Shown one piece after another: positions 37,762 to 46,437 of a DNA stretch of 64,000 bases. Position numbers and translations under genes: made by a program. The DNA lies in NCBI GenBank assembly GCA_016710335.1, contig JADJXQ010000004.1, positions 186,001 through 250,000 on the forward strand, in the 5' to 3' direction. The first letter of the stretch is position 1. Each line of letters begins with the position of its first letter. This DNA is from Rhodospirillales bacterium (GTDB lineage: Bacteria; Pseudomonadota; Alphaproteobacteria; Rhodospirillales; Defluviicoccaceae). A model generated the notes under the pieces. The model worked only from the letters and a program-made list of their open reading frames with translations, was not told the DNA's origin and did not search any database.

Positions 37762-38112
37762 TTTGGTGCTCGCTCCTGTGTTGAAGTCGTCAGGATATCC
37801 TGAAGCAGGTGTAATGCTAGAATCGTTCAAAAGTTCCTGTCTCAGGCCAACGAAATCTCGCCGGCGGTCCGCGCCGGCGCAGAGGAGCGCATCGGATGCG
37901 GTTTCGCGAGCAGCGGCACCTTCAGATGCTGCGCCGATCCGCCGCCGGCAGCCTATCCTTGCCAAGCATGTACAGGCCGCATCGAGCCTCTTGCGCAAAA
38001 ACGCCAATTTGTCTATCTGAGCAGCGAGGGTGGCGGATCTTGGCGGCGCGCTAGCGAGCCGTTCTCTCGGTCATCCTGGTTGCTCGCGCAAATCGCGTGG
38101 CCTCGGTGAGCG

Positions 38113-38135
38113 GTGCTGCGTTTTTCATTCAGCAC
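38113..38135 (+). promoter_or_regulatory. Hairpin in the leader of the cold-shock gene
   Basis: GTGCTG (38113-38118) and CAGCAC (38130-38135) form a 6-bp stem with an 11-base loop containing a run of T. It lies 33 bp before the start codon. Temperature-sensitive leaders are known for cspA-type genes, but the function of this hairpin is inference. Confidence 0.3.
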
Positions 38136-38168
38136 CTGTTTCAAGTTTCGGCGTTACAAGGAGTTGTT

Positions 38169-38378
38169 ATGGCTACGGGAACAGTGAAGTGGTTCAATGC
38201 CACGAAGGGCTATGGGTTCATCGCACCCGACAACGGGACGAAGGACGCATTCGTACACATCTCCGCGGTGGAGCGCGCGGGTCTGACGACCTTGAACGAA
38301 GGTCAAAAGGTGGAATACGAGCTGGTGCCGGGGCGCAACGGTAAGTCGGCTGCTGAAAATCTCGTCGTCATTGATTGA
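38169..38378 (+). CDS. Cold-shock protein, CspA family
   Basis: A 69-residue single-domain OB-fold nucleic-acid chaperone. Both RNP motifs are present, KGYGFI and VFVH-like AFVHIS, in the expected MATGTVKWFNATKGYGFI context. It melts RNA secondary structure and helps translation in the cold or in stationary phase. The start is fixed by the AAGGAG ribosome-binding site at about 38158-38163. A strong terminator hairpin immediately follows the stop codon, so the gene is a one-gene unit. Confidence 0.97.
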   Translation: MATGTVKWFNATKGYGFIAPDNGTKDAFVHISAVERAGLTTLNEGQKVEYELVPGRNGKSAAENLVVID

Positions 38379-38383
38379 CGATC

Positions 38384-38416
38384 GGGCGCCGGGATCCATC
38401 CCCGGCGCCCTCATTT
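38384..38416 (+). terminator. Rho-independent-type terminator after the cold-shock gene
   Basis: A perfect 10-bp stem, GGGCGCCGGG (38384-38393) and CCCGGCGCCC (38401-38410), encloses a 7-base loop and is followed by TCATTT. It begins 6 bp after the stop codon. The T-tract is short, as is common in GC-rich genomes. Confidence 0.7.
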
Positions 38417-38517
38417 CCCGGACGTTGCCGCCAGTCCTGGTGGTGGAGCGGTGTCCGGATCTCCCCTAGAAGCCTGTTGCTGCAGGTCGCGGTTGCCTGC
38501 GCTCTTGCGTCGACGGT

Positions 38518-40464
38518 GTGGTGTCGGAACCGGACGGCGCCGGCGGCGTTGTCGAGACGGCGCCGCGCGCGCCTGCGCAACAGGGCACGAAGGGGATGTG
38601 GGTGCGTCGTATTCTGCTTTGGATTGCGGGCATTCTGGTCCTCCTGGTGGCGGGGGTGGTGGTCGCCGTCCTAACCATCGATTGGACGGATAAGGCCGAA
38701 TCCGCCGCCAGCGCCGCAATAGGCCGGGAGGTGCGGATCGGGTCTCTCGATATCGATCCGGGATGGACGACAACCGCGCACCTCGCCGACGTCGAGGTGG
38801 CCAACACCGACTGGGGCAGCAGCGACGCTCTGTTTGCCCTGGAGGAAGGCAGCGTTTCGATCCGCGTCTGGCCGTTGATCAAGGGGCAGATGGAGATTCC
38901 GGAAATCGTGCTGACCCGGCCGGTGATCGCCTTGGAGACGAACGCCGAAGGGCAGACCAACTGGAATGTCGGCGACGGGGCGGAGACGGCCGGCGAGGCG
39001 GTGGAGCCCGACGAACGCAGCGAAGTGCCACTGATCGGGCGGCTGATCATCGAGGATGGCAAGCTCAGCTACCGCGACCCGACCCGTGACCTCGACCTGC
39101 AAGGCAAGATCGAGACGGCCAAGGCCGACGCCGCCGGTGAAGACGCTCTCAACCTCAGCCTCGACGGCACCCTCGAGAACCGCCCGCTGGAGCTGACATT
39201 CGTCGGCGGATCTGTTCTGCAACTGCGAGAAACGGAAAAGCCGTACCCGGTCGACGTCGATCTCCGCTTCGGGCAAACCCGTGTCCGGGCCGACGGGACC
39301 ATTACTGATCCCGTTCAACTCGCCGGTCTCGACATCAGCTTCGCGGTGGAAGGCCCGACCCTTGCGGACGTCTTCCCAATCTTTCAGATTCCGCTTCCGG
39401 ATACGCCGCCCTACAGCCTCGCGGGCGACCTGGCGCGGGAAGGCGAGACTTGGCGCTTCCAGAGCTTCGAAGGCAAGGTCGGCGACAGTGATCTGGCCGG
39501 CTCGCTGTCGCTCGACCAGGGGCAGACGCCACCGCTCCTGAACGGTGACCTCGTCTCGAAGAAGCTCGATTTCGCGGATCTTGCCGGGCTGGTCGGCGCA
39601 GACCCGAGCGATGCGCCGAAGCCGGAGGAGGAGCAGTTTCCGAACGCGCCCATCGCCGCGGACCGCCTCGACGCCATGAACATGGACGTCAGCTTCAAGG
39701 GCACCGAGGTCATCGCGCCGAACCTGCCGCTCGACCGGGTGGAGTTCCGTGTCCAGGTCGACAACGGCCGAGCGGAGGCGCGGCCGCTGAGCTTCGCGTT
39801 GGCGGACGGCACGGTTTCCGGCGAGATCGCCCTCAATGCGCGGCAGGAGGTGCCCTCGGCGGATGCCGCGCTGCGGTTCGAGAACCTCGACATCAAGCCG
39901 TTCTTCAAGGACACCCGGTTCGTGCAGGAGATGGGCGGTCGGTTCTCGGGATCGATCTATGTCCTCGGCGTCGGCCAGACGCCGAAGGAAATGATGGAGA
40001 CGGCCCGCGGCGAGGGCGCCGTCGCCATGCGCGACGGGTCGATCAGCGGCTTGATCATCGAAGCCGCCGGCCTCGACGTGGCGGAGGCCTTGGCCCTGGT
40101 GGTCGGCGAGGATGCACGCGTCCCGATCCGCTGCGGGCGCATCAAGCTCGACGTGCAGGAGGGCACCGTCAACATCAACGAAGCGGTGGTCGACACCACC
40201 GATTCGCTGCTCGTCGCGCAAGGCAATATCCGGCCGGCCGCCCAAACCTTCAACATGCAGATCGAGGCCCGCGCCAAGGACTTCAGCCTGATCGACGTCG
40301 CCGCCCCGGTGAGCCTGTCGGGATCGTTCTCGGATCCCTCCATCGCCATCGGCGGCATCGACCCGTTGCCGTTCTTCGAGACGGGTGATCAACAGGATAT
40401 CGACTGCGACAAGCTGGTCAGCGGCGCGCTGGAGGGGCAGTTCAAGACGGGCCAGGAAAATTGA
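38518..40464 (+). CDS. AsmA family protein
   Basis: A 648-residue protein with one N-terminal transmembrane helix (ILLWIAGILVLLVAGVVVAV) and a long beta-rich periplasmic part. The AsmA N-terminal signature IGREVRIGSLDIDPGWTTT is followed by repeated beta segments, and the C-terminal AsmA_2 region includes GEGAVAMRDGSISGLIIEAAGLDV. AsmA-type proteins are thought to act in outer-membrane phospholipid transport or assembly. Two starts are possible: GTG at 38518, or ATG at 38596 right before the helix. The stop codon overlaps the start of the next gene (TTGA), so translation is coupled. Confidence 0.85.
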   Translation: MVSEPDGAGGVVETAPRAPAQQGTKGMWVRRILLWIAGILVLLVAGVVVAVLTIDWTDKAESAASAAIGREVRIGSLDIDPGWTTTAHLADVEVANTDWGSSDALFALEEGSVSIRVWPLIKGQMEIPEIVLTRPVIALETNAEGQTNWNVGDGAETAGEAVEPDERSEVPLIGRLIIEDGKLSYRDPTRDLDLQGKIETAKADAAGEDALNLSLDGTLENRPLELTFVGGSVLQLRETEKPYPVDVDLRFGQTRVRADGTITDPVQLAGLDISFAVEGPTLADVFPIFQIPLPDTPPYSLAGDLAREGETWRFQSFEGKVGDSDLAGSLSLDQGQTPPLLNGDLVSKKLDFADLAGLVGADPSDAPKPEEEQFPNAPIAADRLDAMNMDVSFKGTEVIAPNLPLDRVEFRVQVDNGRAEARPLSFALADGTVSGEIALNARQEVPSADAALRFENLDIKPFFKDTRFVQEMGGRFSGSIYVLGVGQTPKEMMETARGEGAVAMRDGSISGLIIEAAGLDVAEALALVVGEDARVPIRCGRIKLDVQEGTVNINEAVVDTTDSLLVAQGNIRPAAQTFNMQIEARAKDFSLIDVAAPVSLSGSFSDPSIAIGGIDPLPFFETGDQQDIDCDKLVSGALEGQFKTGQEN

Positions 40465-41429
40465 CGTCGGCCGGCGACGTTCTGAAGCTGGTGGTCGTGC
40501 TAGGGGCGGCCGCACTTGTCGCGATCACTGCCGCCGTCTTCTCGGCGCGCCTGTGGTGGGCGTTCGATCTCTTCACGCATTTCCGCTTGCAGTATGTCGT
40601 GGCTGCGGTGGCGTTCGGCGTTGCAGCCGTGGCGCTCGGAGCCTACCGGTCCGCGGCGCTGTTGGCGATCGTGGCCCTGGTTCACGGTTGGGCGATCAAG
40701 GACCTGTGGATCGGCGGGCCGGAAGAGACCGTCGTCGCGGGCGAGCCGCTCAGGATCATCAGCGCCAACGTATTGGGCTCCAATCCGACGCCGGACCAGG
40801 TGCTGGCCTTCGTGCGTGGAGCGGACGCCGATGTGGTCGTGCTGGTGGAGGTCGGGTCCGAGCGCTGGGACGGCGTCCTTGCAGACCTCGCCGTCCTCTA
40901 TCCCTACGGCGCGCCGGGCCAAGGGCGGGAGCGGGATCCGGTGCGCATGTTCAGCCGCTACCCGGTGACGAACCATCGACTGGTCAAACCGGAAGGCGGG
41001 CGGAGGCCGTACCTGGAAGCGGAGATCGACGTGGGATCCACGCCGGTGGTGGTGAGCGGGGTGCATCCGCCGTCGCCGTCACCGTCCGACGCCACCGACA
41101 GCCGACGCCGCAACCGCCAGCTTGATCACATTGCTGACGTCGTCGAAGACCGCGATCGACCGCTGATCGTCGCGGGCGATTTCAACACGTCGCCATGGTC
41201 CCCCCATTTCCGCGACTTCATCGCTGCCGCCGGCTTGCGCAATGCCGCCGAAGGTCACGGCTGGATCGCGACCTGGCCTGCGGGCTTCTGGCCCGCCCGG
41301 GTGCCGATCGACCACGTCCTCGTCCGCGGCCCGCTGGTGTCGCACGACTTCCGCCGCGGCCCCTTCATCGGCTCCGACCACTACCCCATCATCGCCGACC
41401 TGCGGCTTGTCTCGCGACGGCAACCTTGA
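40461..41429 (+). CDS. Endonuclease/exonuclease/phosphatase (EEP) family membrane-anchored protein
   Basis: A 322-residue protein. Residues 1-85 contain two or three membrane helices (VLGAAALVAITAAVF, VVAAVAFGVAAVALGA, SAALLAIVALVHGWAI). The catalytic EEP domain begins at about 95 with LRIISANVLGSN and VVLVEVG (metal Glu), continues with VSGVHPPSP and AGDFNTSPW (Asp/Asn), and ends in IGSDHYPIIADL with the conserved Asp-His pair. The domain is probably periplasmic, and its substrate (nucleic acid or phospholipid) is unknown. It starts at TTG in the TTGA overlapping the AsmA stop, with AGGA upstream. Confidence 0.82.
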   Translation: MTSAGDVLKLVVVLGAAALVAITAAVFSARLWWAFDLFTHFRLQYVVAAVAFGVAAVALGAYRSAALLAIVALVHGWAIKDLWIGGPEETVVAGEPLRIISANVLGSNPTPDQVLAFVRGADADVVVLVEVGSERWDGVLADLAVLYPYGAPGQGRERDPVRMFSRYPVTNHRLVKPEGGRRPYLEAEIDVGSTPVVVSGVHPPSPSPSDATDSRRRNRQLDHIADVVEDRDRPLIVAGDFNTSPWSPHFRDFIAAAGLRNAAEGHGWIATWPAGFWPARVPIDHVLVRGPLVSHDFRRGPFIGSDHYPIIADLRLVSRRQP

Positions 41430-41456
41430 ACGGCGACCAGAGCGTGCCGGCTAGCC

Positions 41457-42194
41457 TCAGCCGTGCGGCGTCTCGACGATGGCAGTTTCCACGACGTTGG
41501 CGGGTTCGTGGAGCCAACGGCCGACAAGGCCGCCTATCGCGCCGCCGATCAGCGGCGCCGCCCAGAACAGCCAGAGCTGGGCGATGTACTCGCCGCCCGC
41601 GAATAGGGCCGGCCCGGTGCTGCGCGCCGGATTCACCGAGGTGTTGGTGACCGGGATCGAGATCAGGTGGATGAGCACCAGGGCGAAGCCGATCGGGATG
41701 CCGGCAAAGCCCACCGCGGCGCCCTTCGACGTGGTGCCGACGATAATGAACACGAAGAAAAAGGTGAGCAGGAGTTCGGTGATCAAGGCCGCGCCGAGTC
41801 CGTACTTGCCGGGGCTGAGATCGCCGTAGCCGTTCGCAGCAAAGCCGCCCGGCACCCAGTCCGCCTTGCCGGAGGCGATCAGCCACAACACCGCCGCCGC
41901 GGCGATTGCGCCAATCACCTGGGCTGCGATGTAGGGCAGGACGTGCCGGTTGGCGCAGCTTCCCGCCGACCACAGGCCGACCGTCACCGCAGGATTGAAG
42001 TGCCCACCCGAGACGTGGCCAACCGCGTAGGCCATGGTCAACACCGTCAGCCCGAACGCGAGAGACACGCCGACGAAGCCGATGCCGAGTTCGGGGTACG
42101 CTGCCGCCAGCACGGCGGATCCGCAACCCCCGAACGTGAGCCAGAATGTGCCGAAAAACTCGGCGGAGACCCGCCGCAACAAATCGTCGCTCAT
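41457..42194 (-). CDS. aqpZ: Aquaporin Z
   Basis: A 245-residue six-helix water channel. Both NPA boxes are present: [13 protein letters not shown] and [15 protein letters not shown], the latter with the selectivity-filter Arg. The stretch around [17 protein letters not shown] is nearly identical to the well-known AqpZ sequence, which supports water rather than glycerol selectivity. It moves water across the inner membrane. The ATG at 42194 gives the usual length; the open frame continues upstream but adds unrelated sequence. It converges with the EEP-family gene and lies downstream of the tRNA-Gln gene on the same strand. Confidence 0.95.
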   Translation of the reverse strand: MSDDLLRRVSAEFFGTFWLTFGGCGSAVLAAAYPELGIGFVGVSLAFGLTVLTMAYAVGHVSGGHFNPAVTVGLWSAGSCANRHVLPYIAAQVIGAIAAAAVLWLIASGKADWVPGGFAANGYGDLSPGKYGLGAALITELLLTFFFVFIIVGTTSKGAAVGFAGIPIGFALVLIHLISIPVTNTSVNPARSTGPALFAGGEYIAQLWLFWAAPLIGGAIGGLVGRWLHEPANVVETAIVETPHG

Positions 42195-42359
42195 GTCCCG
42201 TTCCCCTGATGATGGACGGCTTGCCGCCGTCCGTTCAGAACAAACTGATGCCAAGGCTCGGCGATAGTTGCCGTAAAGCCTATCTCCCGGAGTATTAACC
42301 GACCTCGTTATTGTTGAAAAGCTCGTTTGCAAAAATTGGTCTAAGCACGGATAGTTGAC

Positions 42360-42433
42360 TGGCTGGGGTGCCTGGATTCGAACCAGGAATACTTGATCCA
42401 GAGTCAAGCGTGATACCGTTTCACCACACCCCA
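42360..42433 (-). tRNA. tRNA-Gln (anticodon CTG)
   Basis: Read on the minus strand, the acceptor stem TGGGGTG pairs with CACCCCA. The anticodon stem CTTGA/TCAAG encloses the loop CTCTGGA, giving anticodon CTG (positions 42401-42399). The T arm is CCTGG-TTCGAAT-CCAGG. The discriminator is G and the CCA end is encoded. It reads CAG codons. Confidence 0.95.
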
Positions 42434-42573
42434 ATGCCGCCCGCCAGCGCCGTTTTGGCGACCTGATCGCGGCCTGCGGAAAAAGCGATGCGTTCTAGCA
42501 CAAGGCTCGTGCCTTTGCACCTGCGTTGAGGCGCGTAGCGCTTTTGCTGGGCGGCGAGACCGGGTATGAATAG

Positions 42574-43737
42574 ATGTGGCTGCGAAAGACACGCTTTCGC
42601 AGCCCGGACGCAGGTGGTGGCGCGGCAACGGCCGCCCTCGCGCTTGGGAGGCGCAGGCCCGTGCAGAGAAACGCCGAGCATGGCGCGCTACGCACCACTG
42701 GCGGAGCGAGCGCGCCCCGGAGTCGGCATGGCCGGAGTTGGAACGGCGCACCCGTCTACGCGGCCGTCGACCTCGGCACCCACAACTGCCGGATGTTGAT
42801 GGCGTGTCCTGATCGACGCCTCGGCTTTCGCGTCATCAATTCGTTCTCGAAGCCCGTGCGGCTCGGCGAGGGTCTGGAGGCGCGGGGATCGCTTGGCGAT
42901 GCGGCGGTTGAGCGAACAATCGACGCTCTCCGGGCCTGTGCCCAGCGAATGCGCCGCGCGCAGATCGTTCGTGCGCGCTGTATCGCAACCGCGCCTTGCC
43001 GACGCGCCGACAACGCTTCCGCCTTCGTCGCCCGCGTCAAGCGGGAGACCAACCTCGACCTGGAGCCACTCGCCGCCGCCGAAGAAGCGCGCCTGACCTT
43101 GAGCGGCTGCGCGCCGCTTCTGGATCGCGCCTACCCCCGGGTCCTGCTGCTCGACATCGGCGGCGGCAGCACCGAAGTGAGTTGGATCGCTCGCGAGGGC
43201 AGGGGCGCACTGCGCTTTCTGGGCGTGGTGTCCCTGCCCGTGGGGGTGGTTTCGTTCGCAGAGCGCTATGGCGGCGACAGAGTGCCGGCGGAAACCTATC
43301 AGCGGATGGTGTCTACGATCGCCGAGATGCTGGCGCCTTTCGAAGCCGAACACGCCATCGAAGATGCGGTATCCAGCGGGCGCGTTCAGATGGTAGGCAC
43401 GTCCGGAACAGTCACAACCATCGCCGCAGCTTATTTGGGGCTCACGCGCTACGAGCGAGCGCGCGTAGACGGCCTCAGCCTCAGCTTTGACGCCATCGCC
43501 GAGGTGACGAGGCGGTTCGCCGCAAGCACCTGGCAGGAACGGGCCGCCAACACGTGCATCGGGCCCCACCGCGCCGACCTCGTCATCGCCGGTTGCGCGA
43601 TACTGGAAGCGGTGTGTAAGCGCTGGCGCGTGGGCCGTTTGCATGTGGCGGACCGCGGCATTCGCGAAGGTTTGCTGATGACGATGATGGCGGCCGATGG
43701 CGCCGCCCCCGTCAACCTGCCGGCGGTCTCGCCGTGA
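42574..43737 (+). CDS. Ppx/GppA family phosphatase
   Basis: A 387-residue member of the ASKHA-fold exopolyphosphatase/guanosine pentaphosphate phosphohydrolase family. Recognisable parts are the first phosphate-binding loop AAVDLGTHNCRML (about residue 63), the LGEGLEARGSL region and the second loop LLDIGGGSTEVSWI, then GTSGTVTTIAAAYLGL. It degrades polyphosphate or pppGpp; the lack of a C-terminal HD-like domain favours the short alphaproteobacterial type. The first 55 residues are low-complexity and the true start is probably further in. It is followed 33 bp later by rlmE, a common alphaproteobacterial pairing. Confidence 0.88.
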   Translation: MWLRKTRFRSPDAGGGAATAALALGRRRPVQRNAEHGALRTTGGASAPRSRHGRSWNGAPVYAAVDLGTHNCRMLMACPDRRLGFRVINSFSKPVRLGEGLEARGSLGDAAVERTIDALRACAQRMRRAQIVRARCIATAPCRRADNASAFVARVKRETNLDLEPLAAAEEARLTLSGCAPLLDRAYPRVLLLDIGGGSTEVSWIAREGRGALRFLGVVSLPVGVVSFAERYGGDRVPAETYQRMVSTIAEMLAPFEAEHAIEDAVSSGRVQMVGTSGTVTTIAAAYLGLTRYERARVDGLSLSFDAIAEVTRRFAASTWQERAANTCIGPHRADLVIAGCAILEAVCKRWRVGRLHVADRGIREGLLMTMMAADGAAPVNLPAVSP

Positions 43738-43770
43738 GCCGCGCCTCGTGAGCCACCTCCAGGGAAGCCA

Positions 43771-44505
43771 ATGACGAAGAAGACGTCCACGCGGGTCGCT
43801 GGTCGCGGCGGCGACAAGCCGCACGCCAAGAAGCGCAAGCCGTCCTCGAAGCGGTGGCTGGAGCGGCACCTTTCCGATCCCTATGTGGTCGAGGCGCGGC
43901 GCGCCGGTTACCGGTCGCGCGCCGCCTTCAAGTTGATGGAATTGGACGATCGATTCCGGTTGCTGCGGCCGGGGCTCCGCGTCGTCGACCTGGGGGCTGC
44001 TCCGGGCGGATGGACGCAGGTGGCGGTCGCCCGGACCGGCGCGGGGAAGGCGCGCGGCGGCCGGGTGGTGGCCATCGATCGGGCCGTCATGGACCCGGTC
44101 GCCGGCGCCCTGTCTCTGACGGCCGATGTGGGCGAAGACGATAAGGGCATGGTCGGCGCCGTGACGGGGGCGCTCGGCGGGCCTGCCGATGTGGTGCTGA
44201 GCGACATGGCGCCGGCGACCATCGGCCACGCCGGCGCCGACCACCTGCGCATCGTGGCGCTCGCCGAGAACGCGTTCGGGTGCGCGACGCGGATGCTGGC
44301 GCCAGGCGGCGCCTTTGTCTGCAAGATGTTTCAGGGCGGCACGGAAGCGGCTCTGCTCGCCGACATCAAGCGCGCGTTCACCAGTGTCCGCCACGTCAAG
44401 CCTAAGTCGTCGCGAACGGAATCGGCTGAAATCTACCTGGTCGCCACCGGCTTCCGCCGAACCCCGTCTTCAACGGATCTGTCGCCGGATCCGCCGCCGG
44501 AATGA
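43771..44505 (+). CDS. rlmE: 23S rRNA (uridine-2'-O-)-methyltransferase RlmE
   Basis: A 244-residue FtsJ/RrmJ enzyme that methylates a uridine in the A-loop of 23S rRNA. The catalytic K-D-K-E tetrad can be placed: Lys in RSRAAFKL, Asp in DVVLSDMAP, Lys in FVCKMFQGG and Glu in TESAEIYLVATGF. The SAM motif VVDLGAAPGGWTQ is intact. About 35 extra residues at the N-terminus form a Lys/Arg-rich tail. It is co-oriented with and close behind the Ppx/GppA gene, so the two likely share a transcript. Confidence 0.95.
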   Translation: MTKKTSTRVAGRGGDKPHAKKRKPSSKRWLERHLSDPYVVEARRAGYRSRAAFKLMELDDRFRLLRPGLRVVDLGAAPGGWTQVAVARTGAGKARGGRVVAIDRAVMDPVAGALSLTADVGEDDKGMVGAVTGALGGPADVVLSDMAPATIGHAGADHLRIVALAENAFGCATRMLAPGGAFVCKMFQGGTEAALLADIKRAFTSVRHVKPKSSRTESAEIYLVATGFRRTPSSTDLSPDPPPE

Positions 44506-44679
44506 CAACGAGCGAACATCGGGCGCGCCCGGTCGCGACGCGCGGCCCGGGATCGCACCCGGCGCTGCCTGGCTTGTGCTCTCGACAGCCCAGGCGCATC
44601 TCGCCTTTGGGTCCGGCATGAACTATTCTCCGCCCGCAGGGCTCGCAGCATTGCGAGAACACGAAACGGGACACCAGGC

Positions 44680-46092
44680 ATGACTGAGACGACATACGAC
44701 GTGGTTGTCATCGGCGGCGGGCCGGGCGGCTACGTCGCCGCCATTCGCGCCGCGCAACTGGGCCTCAAGACCGCCTGTGTCGAGAAGCGCGGCGCCCTCG
44801 GCGGCACCTGCCTCAACGTGGGCTGCATCCCGTCCAAGGCGCTGCTGCAGTCGTCCCACCATTACGAAATGGCGGTTCATGACCTGGACCGGCATGGGAT
44901 CACCGTTGCCGGTGTCGAGCTTGATCTTGCCGCGATGATGAAGCGGAAGGACGGGGTGGTCGGCGACCTTACCAAGGGGATCGAGTTCCTGTTCAAGAAA
45001 AACAAGGTCGATTACCTGTCCGGCGCCGGAAAAATCACTGCCGAAGACACTGTCGAGGTCGCGCCCGCAGACGGCGGCGAGACGTTCTCCGTCAAGACCG
45101 AGAACATCGTCATCGCCACCGGCTCCGACGTCGCCGCCCTGCCGGGCATCGACATCGACGAGGAGCGTATCGTCTCGTCCACTGGTGCTCTCGCGCTCGG
45201 CGCGGTGCCGGAGCGGCTGGTCGTCGTCGGCGGCGGCTACATCGGGCTCGAGCTCGGCACCGTGTGGCGGCGGCTGGGGTCCGAGGTCACGGTGATTGAG
45301 TTCCTGGACCAGATCCTGGCCGGGATGGACGGCGAGATCGGCGGGCAGATGCTGCGGATCCTCAAGAAACAAGGCATCCAGTTCAAGCTCGGCACAAAGG
45401 TGACGGCGGCGAGGCGCACGGGTGACACGGTGGAACTGACGGTCGAGCCGGTCAGCGGCGGCGAGGCCGAGACCCTCCAGGCCGACGTGGTGCTGGTTTC
45501 GGTCGGGCGGCGGCCCTACATCGACGGTCTCGGTCTCGACGCCGTCGGCATCGAGACGGACGAGCGCGGCTTCATCCCGGTCGACCGCCAGTTCCAGACC
45601 AGCGTGCCGGGCATCTTTGCCATCGGCGACGTGATCGGCGGCAAGATGCTGGCCCACAAGGCCGAAGAGGAAGGGGTTACGGTGATGGAGCTGATCGCCG
45701 GCGAGGCCGGGCACGTCAACTACGAGTGCATCCCCGGCATCGTCTACACGTGGCCGGAAGTGGCCTCGATCGGCCGCACCGAGGAGCAACTCAAGGCCGA
45801 CGGCATCGACTACCGGGCGGGAAAGTTCCCGTTCTCCGCCAACTCTCGCGCCCGCTGCAATGCCGACAGCGACGGCTTCGTCAAGATCCTCGCCGACGCC
45901 GAGACCGACCGCATCCTCGGCGCCCATATCATTGGCCCGGAGGCCGGCGACCTGATCCAGGAACTGGTGGTGGCAATGGAGTTCGGCGGTTCGGCGGAAG
46001 ACGTGGCGCGCTCCTCCCACGGCCACCCCGGTCTCTCGGAGGCGGTCAAGGAAGCGGCGCTGGCCGTCGCCGGCCGCCCGATCCACATCTAG
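44680..46092 (+). CDS. lpdA: Dihydrolipoyl dehydrogenase (E3)
   Basis: A 470-residue flavoprotein disulfide reductase, the E3 subunit of 2-oxoacid dehydrogenase complexes. It has the FAD fingerprint VIGGGPGGYVAA, the redox-active pair in GGTCLNVGCIPSKALL, the NAD site VVGGGYIGLELG and the C-terminal His/Glu dyad in SHGHPGLSEAVKEAA. It reoxidises dihydrolipoamide in the cytoplasm and passes electrons to NAD. It is not adjacent to a sucAB or pdh gene here; the gap upstream is 174 bp. The start follows CACGAAACGGGACACCAGGC. Confidence 0.97.
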   Translation: MTETTYDVVVIGGGPGGYVAAIRAAQLGLKTACVEKRGALGGTCLNVGCIPSKALLQSSHHYEMAVHDLDRHGITVAGVELDLAAMMKRKDGVVGDLTKGIEFLFKKNKVDYLSGAGKITAEDTVEVAPADGGETFSVKTENIVIATGSDVAALPGIDIDEERIVSSTGALALGAVPERLVVVGGGYIGLELGTVWRRLGSEVTVIEFLDQILAGMDGEIGGQMLRILKKQGIQFKLGTKVTAARRTGDTVELTVEPVSGGEAETLQADVVLVSVGRRPYIDGLGLDAVGIETDERGFIPVDRQFQTSVPGIFAIGDVIGGKMLAHKAEEEGVTVMELIAGEAGHVNYECIPGIVYTWPEVASIGRTEEQLKADGIDYRAGKFPFSANSRARCNADSDGFVKILADAETDRILGAHIIGPEAGDLIQELVVAMEFGGSAEDVARSSHGHPGLSEAVKEAALAVAGRPIHI

Positions 46093-46125
46093 TTTGCCTT
46101 AACTTCCGGAACGGTAGCGACGCGC

Positions 46126-46437
46126 GTGCAGGCCCGCACCAAACGCTGGCTGAAGCTCGGCATCGGCTGGGCGTTCGTCGCCTTCGGCGTCGTCGGCTTG
46201 GTGTTGCCGATCCTTCAGGGCTTTCTGTTCCTCGCCATCGGCTTCGGGATCCTGTCCCAGGAAAGCGCCTGGGTGCGCCGGCAGTTGGAGCGGCTGCGGC
46301 GGCGTTATCCCGAAACGGCGGCAAAATTCGACGACGTTCACGAACAGGCGGCGGCGCGCATCAAGCGCCTGACCGGCAGAGACACTGGCAGAGACACCGG
46401 CAGAGACTCCGGCAGCGACGCGTCCAAGCGGCAATGA
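46126..46437 (+). CDS. Small membrane protein, DUF454/PGPGW-like
   Basis: A 103-residue protein with a hydrophobic hairpin (LKLGIGWAFVAFGVVGLVLP and FLFLAIGFGILSQ), a pattern seen in small inner-membrane proteins of the DUF454/PGPGW type. The remainder is a basic cytoplasmic helix ending in GRD-T/S repeats. It starts with GTG at 46126, 33 bp after lpdA. Its stop codon overlaps the ATG of the MFS gene (ATGA), so the two are coupled. Its function is unknown. Confidence 0.65.
   Translation: MQARTKRWLKLGIGWAFVAFGVVGLVLPILQGFLFLAIGFGILSQESAWVRRQLERLRRRYPETAAKFDDVHEQAAARIKRLTGRDTGRDTGRDSGSDASKRQ
46375..46410. repeat. 12-nt tandem repeat in coding sequence
   Basis: Three near-perfect copies of GGCAGAGACACY encode GRD(T/S) three times at the C-terminus of the small membrane protein. 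The unit length is a multiple of three, so slippage changes protein length without shifting the frame. Confidence 0.6.

Noticed and set aside
37762..38007. N-terminal extension of the catalase
   Set aside because: The extra 82 residues are Cys/Arg/Ala-rich and unlike catalases, and AGGAG precedes the chosen ATG.
46375..46410. CRISPR-like repeats
   Set aside because: The three 12-nt units are in frame, have no spacers, and encode GRD(T/S) at a protein C-terminus.
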